This document shows positions 18,044 through 27,892 of a stretch of 64,000 nucleotides of DNA, one piece after another. A program made the translations under genes and the position numbers. Numbering within the stretch: the stretch's first letter is position 1; every line of letters starts with the position of its first letter. This DNA is from Breoghania sp. L-A4 (GTDB lineage: Bacteria; Pseudomonadota; Alphaproteobacteria; Rhizobiales; Stappiaceae), in NCBI RefSeq assembly GCF_003432385.1, contig NZ_CP031841.1, forward strand, positions 4,039,549 to 4,103,548, in the 5' to 3' direction. The notes beneath the pieces were generated by a model. That model searched no databases. It worked only from the letters and a program-made list of their open reading frames with translations, and had not been told where the DNA came from.

Positions 18044-19174
18044 GTGACCTACAAAGACCTGCCGTTCGACGCCGACGCCATGCTCGCGGGGCTGAGGCCC
18101 TGGGTGGAATGCGAAAGCCCCACCTTCGATGCAGCCGCCGTCGACCGGATGATGGATCTGGCCGCATCCGAGATGGCCGCCGCCGGCGCAACCATCGACC
18201 GGATACCCGGAACCATGGGATTTGGCGGATCGGTGCGGGCGCGCTTTCCGCACAAGAATTCCGGCAATCCCGGCGTGCTAATCAGCGGGCATCTCGATAC
18301 CGTGCACCCCATCGGCACGCTGGACGTGCTGCCGTGGCGCATCGAGGACGGCCGCTGCTACGGCCCCGGCATCATGGACATGAAGGGCGGCAACTACTGC
18401 GCGCTGGAAGCCATCCGGCAACTGGCCCGCGCGGGGCTGGAGACGCCGCTGCCCATAACTGTGCTTTTCACGCCGGACGAGGAAGTGGGCACGCCGAGCA
18501 CCCGCGAATTGATCGAGGAAGAGGCCAAGGCGAACAAATACGTGCTGGTGCCCGAACCCGCCTGCGCCGGCGGCGGCGCGGTGACCGGGCGCTACGCCAT
18601 CGCGCGCTTCAACGTGAAGACCACCGGCCGGCCGGCGCACGCGAGCTGGGCGCTGAAGGACGGCCGCTCGGCCATCGCCGCCATGGCGAAGAAGATCCTC
18701 GAGATCGAGGCGATGACCGAGGAAGACTGCACCTTCTCCGTCGGCGTCGTGCACGCGGGCCAGTGGGTCAACTGCGTCTCCTCGTCCTGCGACGCGGAAG
18801 TGCTCTCCATGGCCAAGCGGCAGGCCGATCTGGACGCGGGCGTGCAGCGCATGCTGGCGCTGTCGGGCGAGGAGAACGGCGTGACAACGGAGGTGACGCG
18901 CGGCGTGACCCGGCCCGTGTGGGAGCCGGACGCCGGCACGCTGGCGCTCTACGAGGTCGCGCGGGAGATTTCCGCCGATATCGGTTTCAACCTCACGCAT
19001 GAGAGCGCCGGCGGCGGGTCGGACGGCAATTTCACCGGCGCGCTGGGCATCCCGACGCTGGATTCCATCGGCGTGCGCGGCAAGGGCCTGCACACGCTGG
19101 ACGAGCACATCGAGATCGACAGCCTGGCTGAGCGCGCGAAACTCATCGCCGGCATGCTGCTGAGGCTGGCGTAA
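18044..19174 (+). CDS. M20-family metallopeptidase (CPG2/ArgE-like)
   Basis: A 376-residue zinc exopeptidase or deacylase. Metal-site motifs are GHLDTVHP (residues 84-91), GPGIMDMKGG, the catalytic Glu pair in PDEEVGTPS, and a C-terminal His in GLHTLDEH. A lid/dimerisation domain sits in the middle. The start is GTG 18044; no ATG fits. It stands alone, so substrate (for example glutamyl conjugates, as in carboxypeptidase G2) is uncertain. Confidence 0.88.
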   Translation: MTYKDLPFDADAMLAGLRPWVECESPTFDAAAVDRMMDLAASEMAAAGATIDRIPGTMGFGGSVRARFPHKNSGNPGVLISGHLDTVHPIGTLDVLPWRIEDGRCYGPGIMDMKGGNYCALEAIRQLARAGLETPLPITVLFTPDEEVGTPSTRELIEEEAKANKYVLVPEPACAGGGAVTGRYAIARFNVKTTGRPAHASWALKDGRSAIAAMAKKILEIEAMTEEDCTFSVGVVHAGQWVNCVSSSCDAEVLSMAKRQADLDAGVQRMLALSGEENGVTTEVTRGVTRPVWEPDAGTLALYEVAREISADIGFNLTHESAGGGSDGNFTGALGIPTLDSIGVRGKGLHTLDEHIEIDSLAERAKLIAGMLLRLA

Positions 19175-19251
19175 GAGGGCGTCATTGCAGAGAGGGGCGC
19201 CTGCGGAGCGGCTCGCTGGATGACCGGATTGGGCAACGCCACTCCCACGCG

Positions 19252-19380
19252 GTGTCATCCTCGGGAGGCCGCAGGCCTTCCCGGGGATCCAGTAGTCCGT
19301 GCGGCCAGCGCCGGCACGCGGTCCGTGAGGCTTGTGGGTACTGGATCCCCGACCCGGGCTTCGCCCTCTCGGGGATGACA
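19252..19380. repeat. Composite palindromic repeat, family B
   Basis: A 129-base element bounded by GTCATCCTCGGGAGGCCGC and the inverted CCCTCTCGGGGATGACA, with inner GGATCCAGTA/TACTGGATCC arms. A near-identical copy is at 37138-37265. The surrounding 19175-19685 holds no gene; bases 19485-19640 contain further inverted pieces (GATTGTCACCCCGGGC and GGGGTGACAATC). Confidence 0.85.
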
Positions 19381-19685
19381 CGGATGAGATGGCGAGGGGC
19401 GTGCCATGCCAGGCAGTCGCCACGCCCCGGCGCCCTCCCCGCCGCAGCGAAGCGGAGAGCGGGGACCCTCCTCCCCGATTGTCACCCCGGGCTTGACCCG
19501 GGCCCACTATGCCGCTCGGCGAATGAGGACGTTTGTGCGTAAGCTCGTGCCTCACCACCAAACCCGCAAGCGCCTCAACAAGCAGAGACCAGAGTAGGCC
19601 CCGGCTCGGGGGCCGGGGTGACAATCGGGGTGGGAAACAGCGTTGATGACAAACCGGGGGCATTCACACAGAATAAAACTCTTAT

Positions 19686-20366
19686 TCACTTGTAGTATTC
19701 GTAACGTCCGCGCGACATCACAAGAAAAATTATCATAGTATAATAGTTAAAAATAAAAAGAGGAACGACGAAAAAAAGAAACGACGCCCCACCAACACTC
19801 TCCCAATATGGCGGCATGATTCCGTTGGCACGTAACAGAACCGGAGCGAACGAAATTATATAAAGCACAGGGAGAATAAATGCGACCAAAGCCAGACCGA
19901 TCTTGTCGCCGATACGCAATTCACCCGGAGCGGACGCATCTATAACCCGACCGTATTTGAACATCCCCAGGAATTTTCGATTTCGTGCCAGATCGCTCGA
20001 ATGAACGAATACTTGTGCACCCTTAAAGAGATTATGAAGCATTAAAACGAAGAATACAGGAAGCCAACTAACAATATATGAAAAAGAGGAATATTTATAT
20101 TCCAAGACAGTTACAGATATCCAAAAAGATAAAGAAATTATAAATAATACAAAATAAAATGTGACGTTGTACTTACGAACTACACCTCCATCAATGCAAT
20201 ACAATTCAATTATTCTACTAAAAATGAGCTCAAACAAAAATATTATCGGGATTACGATTAATAGATAAAATATTGTATTGGAATTCATTAAGAAAATTAA
20301 AGAAAGCATCAGTGTAGATGGAAACTTAAAAAGCGGTACATTTATAAAATAAGCTAATTTTAACAT
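19686..20366 (-). CDS. Orphan AT-rich membrane protein
   Basis: A 226-residue protein of unknown family with about five or six hydrophobic segments (residues ~20-50, 68-90, 97-112, 152-175, 190-215) and a soluble loop around residues 113-150 (SSDLARNRKFLGMFKYGRV). Base composition is strikingly AT-rich compared with the neighbours, and codon use differs (many TTA, ATA and AAA). This points to recent acquisition. I recognise no domain. The start ATG 20366 lacks a strong ribosome-binding site. Confidence 0.65.
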   Translation of the reverse strand: MLKLAYFINVPLFKFPSTLMLSLIFLMNSNTIFYLLIVIPIIFLFELIFSRIIELYCIDGGVVRKYNVTFYFVLFIISLSFWISVTVLEYKYSSFSYIVSWLPVFFVLMLHNLFKGAQVFVHSSDLARNRKFLGMFKYGRVIDASAPGELRIGDKIGLALVAFILPVLYIISFAPVLLRANGIMPPYWESVGGASFLFFVVPLFIFNYYTMIIFLVMSRGRYEYYK

Positions 20367-20642
20367 CAGATTTGCTGCTCATACTAAATAAATAATGTCG
20401 AATTATCCATACTTACTCATTCATTCATGACGCCACCTCTTGAACGATCCTGCGAGCCAATCGCATTGAATGAAAACACGCTTAAAGCGCTAAGTTGACA
20501 ATCGGCCGATAACAAGCATCCTCATTTTTTAAAGGAAACAAGTTCTTTCGGAACGAGCGCCTGGCGCATTGTCTGAGCCCTCATTGCACCGCATTCGGTG
20601 GGGCCCAGACGCAGCAACACCATCGAGCGGAAACCGCTCCCC

Positions 20643-21998
20643 TCAGCCGACCGCCTTGGCGACCGCGTCGAGCGAGGCTTCGGCGATGTCGAAGATCTCA
20701 TTGATCTGCTTTTCCGTGGTGATCAGCGGCGGGCAGAAGGCCAGCGCGTCGCCCATGTTGCGCGAGATCAGGCCGCGTTCCTGCATTTCCAGGTTCATCT
20801 TGCCGCCCAGCGCGCCGGGCGTTGCGGCGAAGGCCTCATGGGACACCTCGACGGCGCCGATCAGGCCGATGCCGCGGGTCTCGATCGCCAGCGGATGCGT
20901 GAGCAACCCCGTGAGCCGGCTCATGAAGCGCGGGCTGATGTCCTTGACATGGCCGAGCAGATCGCGCTCCTCGATAATCTTCAGGTTCTCCAGCGCAACG
21001 GCCGAGGCCACCGGGTGGCCGCTGGCGGTATAGCCGTGACCGAGCACGCCGATGCGATGGGATTCATCGGCGATCGGCTGATAGACGGTGTCGTTGACCA
21101 GAAGGGCCGAGATCGGGACGTAGGAGGACGAAAGCTGCTTGGAGAGCGTCATCATGTCCGGCTGCAGCTTGTAGGTGGTGGTGCCGAACATCTCGCCGGT
21201 GCGTCCGAAGCCGCAGATCACCTCGTCGGCGACGAAGAGAATGCCGTATTTCTTCAAGACCGGCTGCACGGCCTCCCAGTAGCCGTCCGGCGGCACGATC
21301 ACGCCGCCAGCGCCCATCACCGGCTCGGCGAAGAAGGCGGCGATGGTCTCGGGACCCTCGGCCAGGATCATGTCTTCCAGATCCTGCGCACAGCGCTTCG
21401 CGAAGGCCGCCTCGTCCTCACCGTCGCGCGCCATCGTGCGGTAGTGCGGGCAGGTGGTGTGCAGGATGCCGGCGATCGGCAGATCGAAGGAACGGTGGTT
21501 GTTGGGCAGGCCGGTGAGGCTGGCCGAGGCCAGCGTCACGCCGTGATAGCCCTTCACGCGCGAGATGATCTTCTTGCGCTCGGGCTGGCCCAGCGCGTTG
21601 GAGCGGTACCAGATCAGCTTGATCGCGGTGTCGTTGGCTTCCGAGCCGGAGTTGGTGAAATACACCTTGGACATCGGCACCGGCGCCATGCCGATCAGCT
21701 TTTCCGCCAGCTCCACGGAAGGCCCGTGCGACTTGTGCGTGAACGTGTGGTAGTAGGGCAGCGTCTCCATCTGCCGCGTGGCGGCCTCGACAAGGCGCTT
21801 CTCGCCAAAACCGAGCGCCACGCTCCACAGGCCCGACATGCCCTCGATGTAGCGCTTGCCGTGATTGTCGGTGACGTAGATGCCCTCGCCCTTCTCGATG
21901 ACCAGCGGGCCCATCTCTTCGTGGCGGCGCGCATCGGTGTAGGAATGCATCTGGAAGGCGATATCGCGCGCCTCGATGGAATTCGGCAATTGGCTCAT
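20643..21998 (-). CDS. Class III aminotransferase (polyamine:pyruvate transaminase-like)
   Basis: A 451-residue PLP omega-aminotransferase resembling SpuC-type polyamine:pyruvate transaminases. Features: YFTNSGSEANDTAIKLIWY (PLP phosphate loop), ADEVICGFGRTG, and the Schiff-base lysine in MTLSKQLSSSYVP. It starts one base after the stop of the acetylpolyamine-amidohydrolase-like gene and ends the nine-gene operon, so it would act on the free amine released by deacetylation. The substrate is inferred from context. Confidence 0.88.
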   Translation of the reverse strand: MSQLPNSIEARDIAFQMHSYTDARRHEEMGPLVIEKGEGIYVTDNHGKRYIEGMSGLWSVALGFGEKRLVEAATRQMETLPYYHTFTHKSHGPSVELAEKLIGMAPVPMSKVYFTNSGSEANDTAIKLIWYRSNALGQPERKKIISRVKGYHGVTLASASLTGLPNNHRSFDLPIAGILHTTCPHYRTMARDGEDEAAFAKRCAQDLEDMILAEGPETIAAFFAEPVMGAGGVIVPPDGYWEAVQPVLKKYGILFVADEVICGFGRTGEMFGTTTYKLQPDMMTLSKQLSSSYVPISALLVNDTVYQPIADESHRIGVLGHGYTASGHPVASAVALENLKIIEERDLLGHVKDISPRFMSRLTGLLTHPLAIETRGIGLIGAVEVSHEAFAATPGALGGKMNLEMQERGLISRNMGDALAFCPPLITTEKQINEIFDIAEASLDAVAKAVG

Positions 21999-21999
21999 C

Positions 22000-23046
22000 T
22001 TAAACCTCAACGGGCTCGGTCTTCGCCAGCTCGTCCCGGCTGGCCGTCAGGTAGATTTCGGCGTTTTTCGCAAGCGAGGGGCCGAGATAGCCGCCTTCCT
22101 GGATCAGCGCGGTGGGCAGGCCCATGCGCACGATCTCGCGCGCCATGATCTCGAAACCCGCGCCCGTCATCTTCACTTCGGACAACGGATCGTCATTCGC
22201 CATGTCAAAGCCCAGCGAGACCACCAGCGCTTCCGCGCCGAATTCCGTAATCGCCGCAAGCCCTTCGCGGAAGCGCTCCAGAATGCTCTCCTCGGTGCAG
22301 CCCGGCTGCAGCGTCAGATTGAGGGTCGCGCCCTCGCCTTCGCCCGCGCCGCACTCGTCCGCATAGCCGAGATAATAGGTCGGATAAACCGCCGGATCGA
22401 CATGCAGCGAGCACAGGAACACATCGCCGCGTTCATAGAAAATATCAAGCGTGCCGTTGCCGGTATGCGTATCAATATCGAGAACCGCGACCTTGGCGAA
22501 TTTCTCGCGCAGCTTCTGAGCGGCGACGGCCGCGTTGTTGAAGGCGCAGAAGCCGTTGGCCGCATCATGCAGCGCGTGGTGCCCCGGTGGTCGCGACAGG
22601 CCGTAGACCATGCGCTCGCCGGCCATCACCCGCGCCGCAGCCTCGATCGCCGTCTGGGCCGACCAGTAGATCGCCTCCCAGGTGCCCGCCGTCAGCGGCA
22701 CCGAGGTGTCGGTCGCGTACCAGCCGAGCTGGCCGTAGATGGAGTCCGAACGCCGCCCGGCGCGGCGGCCCGGATGATAGGTCGGGATCGGCTCGGCGTC
22801 GCCGGCTTCCGCGACCCACCGCTCATAGGCGTCCTTCCAGAAGTCCACGTAGCCCGCGTCGTGCACCGCCTTGATCGGCGCATCGCCGTAGTCCTGCGGC
22901 GCCTCGATTGGGAAACCGTTGGCCAGAAGCATGTCGCGGATCAGGATGGCGCGCTCCGCCTGCTCGGGATGCGGGATATAGGCGCCGCGGCGGAAATACC
23001 GCTGAGGCGTGTGTTTGAGCTGACGTTCGTCGAAAATCGCTTTCAT
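22000..23046 (-). CDS. Acetylpolyamine amidohydrolase-like (histone deacetylase family) enzyme
   Basis: A 348-residue zinc amidohydrolase close to bacterial acetylpolyamine amidohydrolases. The catalytic His dyad is H156-H157 (RPPGHHA), the zinc ligands are D192, H194 (LDIDTHTGNGT) and D281 (SLGFD), and the transition-state Tyr is Y320 (EGGY). The residue after the zinc His is Thr, where the well-studied enzymes have His. It presumably deacetylates an acetylated amine in the cytoplasm. ATG 23046 is chosen over a longer frame to 23091 because the conserved N-terminus starts MKAIF. Confidence 0.9.
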   Translation of the reverse strand: MKAIFDERQLKHTPQRYFRRGAYIPHPEQAERAILIRDMLLANGFPIEAPQDYGDAPIKAVHDAGYVDFWKDAYERWVAEAGDAEPIPTYHPGRRAGRRSDSIYGQLGWYATDTSVPLTAGTWEAIYWSAQTAIEAAARVMAGERMVYGLSRPPGHHALHDAANGFCAFNNAAVAAQKLREKFAKVAVLDIDTHTGNGTLDIFYERGDVFLCSLHVDPAVYPTYYLGYADECGAGEGEGATLNLTLQPGCTEESILERFREGLAAITEFGAEALVVSLGFDMANDDPLSEVKMTGAGFEIMAREIVRMGLPTALIQEGGYLGPSLAKNAEIYLTASRDELAKTEPVEV

Positions 23047-23068
23047 GGATGGCGTCCCGTTCGTGAAG

Positions 23069-24037
23069 TCAATAGCCGCTGGCGCGGTCAACGGCGGTGT
23101 CCGGCGTCCGCCCGTCCATCACCTCGTGCACTGCGCGCGCGATCTGGCGCGCCACCAGCTCCGGCGCGGTGTCGCTGGCCTGATGCGGCGTGATCAGGAT
23201 GCGCGGATCGCGCCACCACGGATGCTCCGGTGGCAGGGGTTCCCGGCGGAAGACGTCGAGCGAGGCGGCGGACAGCCGGCCGCTGTCGAGCGCCGCGTCG
23301 AGATCCGCCTCCACCAGATGTTCGCCCCGGCCCAGTTGGATCAGCACCGCGCCCATCGGCATCTGGTCGAAAAGACCGGCGCTCAGAATATCGCGCGTGG
23401 CCTCGGTGAGCGGCAGCACGTTGATCAGCATCCGCGCGCGCGCCGCGGTGCGTTGGGCCGATCCAGGACCCGTCTCGAAGCTGACGCCGGGCATCGCCTC
23501 GCCCTTGGGCGCGCTGCGCACGGCGGCGATGACGGGAAAGCCCATACCGGTGACGGCGCGCGCCACGGCGCGGCCCATCAGCCCGAAGCCGAGAATGCCG
23601 ACGGGACAGTCGCGCGGGCGGACGACATTGTCGAAGCGCTGCCGCCGCCAGCGGCCTTGCGCCTGCGCGTCCAGATGCACCTGCATCGCGCGGTGATGCC
23701 AGATCACGTGCCAGGCGGCGAAGCCGGCCATCAGATCGCCCTGGCTGTCGTCGCGCACCCGGGTGACGACAGCGTCATCCGGCAGGCTTGGACAGTTGAC
23801 GATGCTGTCGACGCCGGCGGCGATCGACGCCACCATCTTCACGTTGGGATAGCGCTCGAAGGCGAAGTCGGACGGCTGCCAGGCGACGGCGAAGCGGACG
23901 GCCTTAGGGTCGTCGATGTCCTCGGGACGCCGCAGCCGGATCGCGCCGCGATGCGCGTCGAAGGCGGCGCCGATGTGCTGCTCGATGTCGAGCGTGGCGC
24001 TGAGATAGACCCCCTCGATCGGGGCGGTACCCGTCAT
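23069..24037 (-). CDS. D-2-hydroxyacid dehydrogenase (GhrA-like)
   Basis: A 322-residue NAD(P)-dependent dehydrogenase of the glyoxylate/hydroxypyruvate reductase A type. The Rossmann motif is VGILGFGLMGRAVA, and the catalytic residues are Arg in LIQLGRGEHL, Glu in FRREPLPPEH and His in LITPHQAS. Its ATG forms an ATGA junction with the upstream M20 gene when one base is restored there (see that entry). The role in the operon is unknown; it could reduce a 2-oxoacid formed after transamination. Confidence 0.88.
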   Translation of the reverse strand: MTGTAPIEGVYLSATLDIEQHIGAAFDAHRGAIRLRRPEDIDDPKAVRFAVAWQPSDFAFERYPNVKMVASIAAGVDSIVNCPSLPDDAVVTRVRDDSQGDLMAGFAAWHVIWHHRAMQVHLDAQAQGRWRRQRFDNVVRPRDCPVGILGFGLMGRAVARAVTGMGFPVIAAVRSAPKGEAMPGVSFETGPGSAQRTAARARMLINVLPLTEATRDILSAGLFDQMPMGAVLIQLGRGEHLVEADLDAALDSGRLSAASLDVFRREPLPPEHPWWRDPRILITPHQASDTAPELVARQIARAVHEVMDGRTPDTAVDRASGY

Positions 24038-25352
24038 GCGCGGCCGTCCCCTCTGCGTCGGCTTGCGGTACGATCGGCTCCAGCCCGCACCACTCGGCGA
24101 TGAACAGCGCGATGGCCCCGGTCACCCGCTTGATCGACGACAGCGAGACACGCTCGTCGAAGCCATGGATGTTCTCGGTGATCGGGCCGTAGACCAGGCA
24201 CGGCATGTCCGCGTAGATAACGAAGACGCGGGCGTCCAGATAGCCCGGCGTCACGAAGCTCTCGAGTTCCTGGCTGGTGGCGCGGCGATGCGCGTCCGCG
24301 AGCGCCGCTTCCGCGTCGCTGCCCTCCTCCAGCACATAGCCGCGCGCGAAAAACCCGTTCCAGGTGATCGTCGGCGGCCGGTTGCCGAGGAACGGGTCGC
24401 CCGCGAGATCCTTCGCCAGATGCGCCTCGATCTGTGCGGCGCGCATCTTGGGATCGTCGCCGGGATAGATGGCAATGCGGCATTGCAGCTTGCACCAGGC
24501 GGCCACCGTCGACGCCCAGTCGCCGCCCTCGATCTTGCCGACGTTGAAGTTGATCGGGTGCTCGAGGTCCTCGAAATACGGATAGTTCACCTTCTCCGCG
24601 TTCCAGCCCTCGGTCATCGCCTTGAGGCTCTCGATGACGCGAAAGCTCGCCTCGATGGCGTTGGCGCCGGTGCCGGCCTCGCGCACATGCACCGGATGGC
24701 CCGCCACATGCACCTCGAACCACAGCACGCCGCAGTTGGCGCGCACCAGCATCTCGTCCTCGGGCTCGGGGATGATCGCCGCATCCGCCGTATAGCCCTC
24801 AATGAGACAGGCGAGCGCGCCGTTGCCGGTGCATTCCTCCTCGACGACGCTTTGCACATGCACCTTGGCCGCCGGCTGGAAGCCGAGCCGGCGCAGCGCG
24901 TCGAGCGCGAAGATGTTCGCCGCAAGCCCGGCCTTCATGTCGCCGCCGCCGCGGCCATAGAGCCAGTCGCCCTCGCATTTGGGCTCCCAGGGCGGCGAGA
25001 CCTCCCACATCTCGTGCGGGCCTTCGGGCACCACGTCCATGTGGCCGTTGAGGATCAGCGATCGGCCGGTGGCCTGACGCGGCGTGTGGGTGGCGACCAC
25101 GTTGACGGCCTCGGAATAATCCACCGCGACCGGCGAGAAGCCTGGATGATCGTGGATCTTGTCCACGTCGATCACGAAGCTGTCGACCGCGTAGCCGCGC
25201 GCCTCAAGCGCCTTGCCGATGAAATCCTGCGCCGGCTTTTCCGCGCCGCGCAGCGAGGGAAAGCGGATCAGGTCCTCGGTAAAGGCGATCTGCGCGTCAA
25301 ATCCCTGCTCGACGGCGTCCAGGATCTGTTGCGCCAATGTCTCTTCGGTCAT
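24034..25352 (-). CDS. M20-family ArgE/DapE-like deacylase (apparent frameshift at 3' end)
   Basis: A zinc hydrolase with LILNGHMDVVPEG, GRGGGDMKAG and the catalytic VVEEECTGNG motif, resembling acetylornithine deacetylase-type enzymes. As sequenced the frame runs on to 23904, 134 bases into the next gene, with an arginine-rich nonsense tail. Adding one C to the CCCC run at 24048-24051 gives a 439-residue protein ending AEGDGRA and an ATGA overlap with the dehydrogenase start, so a one-base deletion (real or sequencing) is likely. ATG 25352 is the chosen start. Confidence 0.85.
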
Positions 25353-25413
25353 GGGGTCTCGCCGGTCATGGTGTCTTCGCAAAGGGGTCCGGAAAATTCG
25401 GTGCGGCGCGGCC

Positions 25414-27042
25414 TCAGCCGGCGGCGGCCAATTCCTTCTCGCGGCCCGGGATCGCCTCGATCAGCGAGCGGGTGTAGGCCGTGCGGGGGTTCTCAAAAAT
25501 CTCGCGCGCCGGGCCCTGCTCCACCACCACGCCCTTCTGCATCACCGCGATGCGGTCGCAGATCTGGGCCGCGACCCGCAGGTCATGGGTGATGAAGACC
25601 AGCGACAGGTTCAGCCGCTGCTTGAGCTCGGCGAGCAGATCGAGCACCTGCGCCTGGATGGACACGTCGAGCGCGGAGACCGCCTCATCGGCGATGATCA
25701 CCCGCGGCTCGAGCGCCAGCGCGCGGGCGATGCCGATGCGCTGCCTCTGACCACCGGAGAATTCATGCGGATAGCGCTCGATGGCGGAGGCGTCGAGGCC
25801 CACCAGTTCCAGAAGGTCCGCGGCGCGGGCATAGGCTTTTTCGCGCGACTCGCCATGCGCCATGGGGCCTTCGGCGATGATGCGGCCGACGCGGGCGCGC
25901 GGATTGAGCGAGGCATAGGGGTCCTGGAAGATCATCTGGATGGCCTTGCGCGCCTCGCGCAGTGCCTCGCCCTTCAGGTGCGCCATGTCGGTGCCCGCCA
26001 GCAGCACGTTGCCGCGATCGGGATCCATCAGCCGCACCAGACAGCGCCCGACGCTCGACTTGCCGGATCCGGATTCCCCGACAATACCCAGCGTCTCGCC
26101 TTCTTCCAGCCGCAGGTTCACGTCCTTGACGGCCTCGACGACGCGCGCGGGGCCGGAGAACAGCCCGCCGCCGGTGCGGTAGGTCTTGTACAGGCCGATG
26201 ACCTCGAGAATGCGCGGGCGCTTCTTGCGTGCTTCGCCCTCTTCCGCGCCGATGCGCAGCGTCGGAATGGCGGCGATCAGCTTGCGCGTATAGGGATGCT
26301 GCGGATTGTCGAGCACGGCCTCGGCGGTGCCGGCCTCGACGATGCGGCCTTCCTGCATCACCGCGACCTTGTCGGCGATCTCGGCGACGACGCCGAAATC
26401 ATGGGTGATGAACATCACCGCCATGCCGCGGTGCTTTTGCAGGTTGCGCACAAGCTCCAGGATCTGGGCCTGGGTGGTCACGTCGAGCGCGGTGGTCGGC
26501 TCATCCGCGATGAGAATGTCGGGCTCGAGCGCCAGCGCCATGGCGATCATCACCCGCTGGCGCTGACCGCCGGACAACTGGAACGGATAGGCGCGCACGG
26601 CCTTCGCGGGCTCGGGAATGCCGACCTCGTCGAGCAGCTCGATGGCGCGGGCGCGGCGCTCCTTCGGGCTCAGCAGACCATGCGCCTCGAACACCTCGCA
26701 GATCTGGTCCTCGACGCGCATCAGCGGGTTGAGCGCCGACATGGGCTCCTGGAAGATCATCGCCAGGCGGCGGCCGCGCAGATCCATCAGCTCCGTTTCG
26801 GAAAGCTGAAGAAGATCCATGCCGTCGAACAGGATTTTTCCCGCCACCGGGCGCACCAGATCGGGCAGCAGCCCCATCATGGCGTTGGCCGACATGGACT
26901 TGCCGGAGCCGGATTCACCCACGATGCACAGGATCTCGCCGGCGTTCAGGTCGAAGCTGACGTCATCGACCGCGAAGGGACGGTCCGCGCCCTCGGGCAG
27001 GGAGATGCGCAGGCCTTCGATGCTCAGGACGGGGGTCGTCAT
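25414..27042 (-). CDS. Dipeptide/oligopeptide-type ABC transporter, fused double ATPase
   Basis: A 542-residue protein with two complete ABC ATPase domains, equivalent to DppD and DppF fused. Each half has Walker A ([24 protein letters not shown]), the signature ([24 protein letters not shown]) and Walker B with Glu/Asp ([24 protein letters not shown]). ATG 27042 is preferred; GTG 27048 is in frame just upstream. It powers the permease encoded immediately upstream in the operon. Confidence 0.94.
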   Translation of the reverse strand: MTTPVLSIEGLRISLPEGADRPFAVDDVSFDLNAGEILCIVGESGSGKSMSANAMMGLLPDLVRPVAGKILFDGMDLLQLSETELMDLRGRRLAMIFQEPMSALNPLMRVEDQICEVFEAHGLLSPKERRARAIELLDEVGIPEPAKAVRAYPFQLSGGQRQRVMIAMALALEPDILIADEPTTALDVTTQAQILELVRNLQKHRGMAVMFITHDFGVVAEIADKVAVMQEGRIVEAGTAEAVLDNPQHPYTRKLIAAIPTLRIGAEEGEARKKRPRILEVIGLYKTYRTGGGLFSGPARVVEAVKDVNLRLEEGETLGIVGESGSGKSSVGRCLVRLMDPDRGNVLLAGTDMAHLKGEALREARKAIQMIFQDPYASLNPRARVGRIIAEGPMAHGESREKAYARAADLLELVGLDASAIERYPHEFSGGQRQRIGIARALALEPRVIIADEAVSALDVSIQAQVLDLLAELKQRLNLSLVFITHDLRVAAQICDRIAVMQKGVVVEQGPAREIFENPRTAYTRSLIEAIPGREKELAAAG

Positions 27043-27052
27043 GGCCACGCTC

Positions 27053-27892
27053 CTATTTGCCGCGCCGCGCGAGGCGGGGGTTGAGGGCGTCGTTGAGGCC
27101 CTCGCCGATGAGGTTGAGCGCCAGCACGGTGAGCAGGATGGCGACGCCGGGGAAGAACGACAGCCACCAGGCCTGGCGGATGACGGTGCGCGCAGCCCCG
27201 ATCATGTAGCCCCAGGACATCAGGTTCGGATCGCCGAGCCCGAGGAACGACAGCGAGGATTCCAGCAGGATCGCGGTGGCCACCATCAGCGAGGCCAGCA
27301 CGATGATCGGCGACAGCGTGTTGGGCAGGATCTGGCGCCAGATGATCGTAGCGCTCGATTGCCCCGAGAGCACGGCGGCCTCGACATATTCGCGCGAGCG
27401 CAGCGACAGCACCTCGCCGCGCACCAGCCTGGACACCGGCGGCCAGCTGACAATTGCGATCGCCGCGATGATCGACTCGATGCTCGGCTCGAAGATGGCC
27501 ACCAGCACGATGGCCAGCGCGAAGCTCGGCACCGTCTGGAAGAACTCGGTGAAGCGCATCAGCGCATCGTCGATCCAGCCGCCGAAGTAGCCGGCGAGCG
27601 CGCCGATGGGAATGCCGATCAGCAGCGCGACCACGGTGGAGACCAGACCGACCATCAGCGACACCTGCGCGCCATAGGCGAGCCCGGCGACCACGTTGCG
27701 GCCGAGCGCGTCGGTGCCCAGCGGGTAGGCGTTCATGTCGAGCGGCGGCACGAAGGGCCGCTGCACCATCTTCCACGGCGAGGCGGGGAACAGCAGCGGC
27801 GCCAGCAGGGCGACCGCGACGACCAGCGCCAGGATGATGATGCCGATGACCGCGCCGCGGTTGCGGCTGTAGCGTTTCCAGAAGTCCATCAT
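27053..27892 (-). CDS. ABC transporter permease, DppC/OppC type
   Basis: A 279-residue inner-membrane permease with about six helices and the EAA-type loop near VEAAVLSGQSSATIIWRQIL. The N-terminal helix (AVIGIIILALVVAVALLAPL) precedes the DppC extracytoplasmic segment. Start codons GTG 27895, ATG 27892 and ATG 27889 are all possible; all overlap the dppB stop, so the two are translationally coupled. Confidence 0.93.
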   Translation of the reverse strand: MMDFWKRYSRNRGAVIGIIILALVVAVALLAPLLFPASPWKMVQRPFVPPLDMNAYPLGTDALGRNVVAGLAYGAQVSLMVGLVSTVVALLIGIPIGALAGYFGGWIDDALMRFTEFFQTVPSFALAIVLVAIFEPSIESIIAAIAIVSWPPVSRLVRGEVLSLRSREYVEAAVLSGQSSATIIWRQILPNTLSPIIVLASLMVATAILLESSLSFLGLGDPNLMSWGYMIGAARTVIRQAWWLSFFPGVAILLTVLALNLIGEGLNDALNPRLARRGK

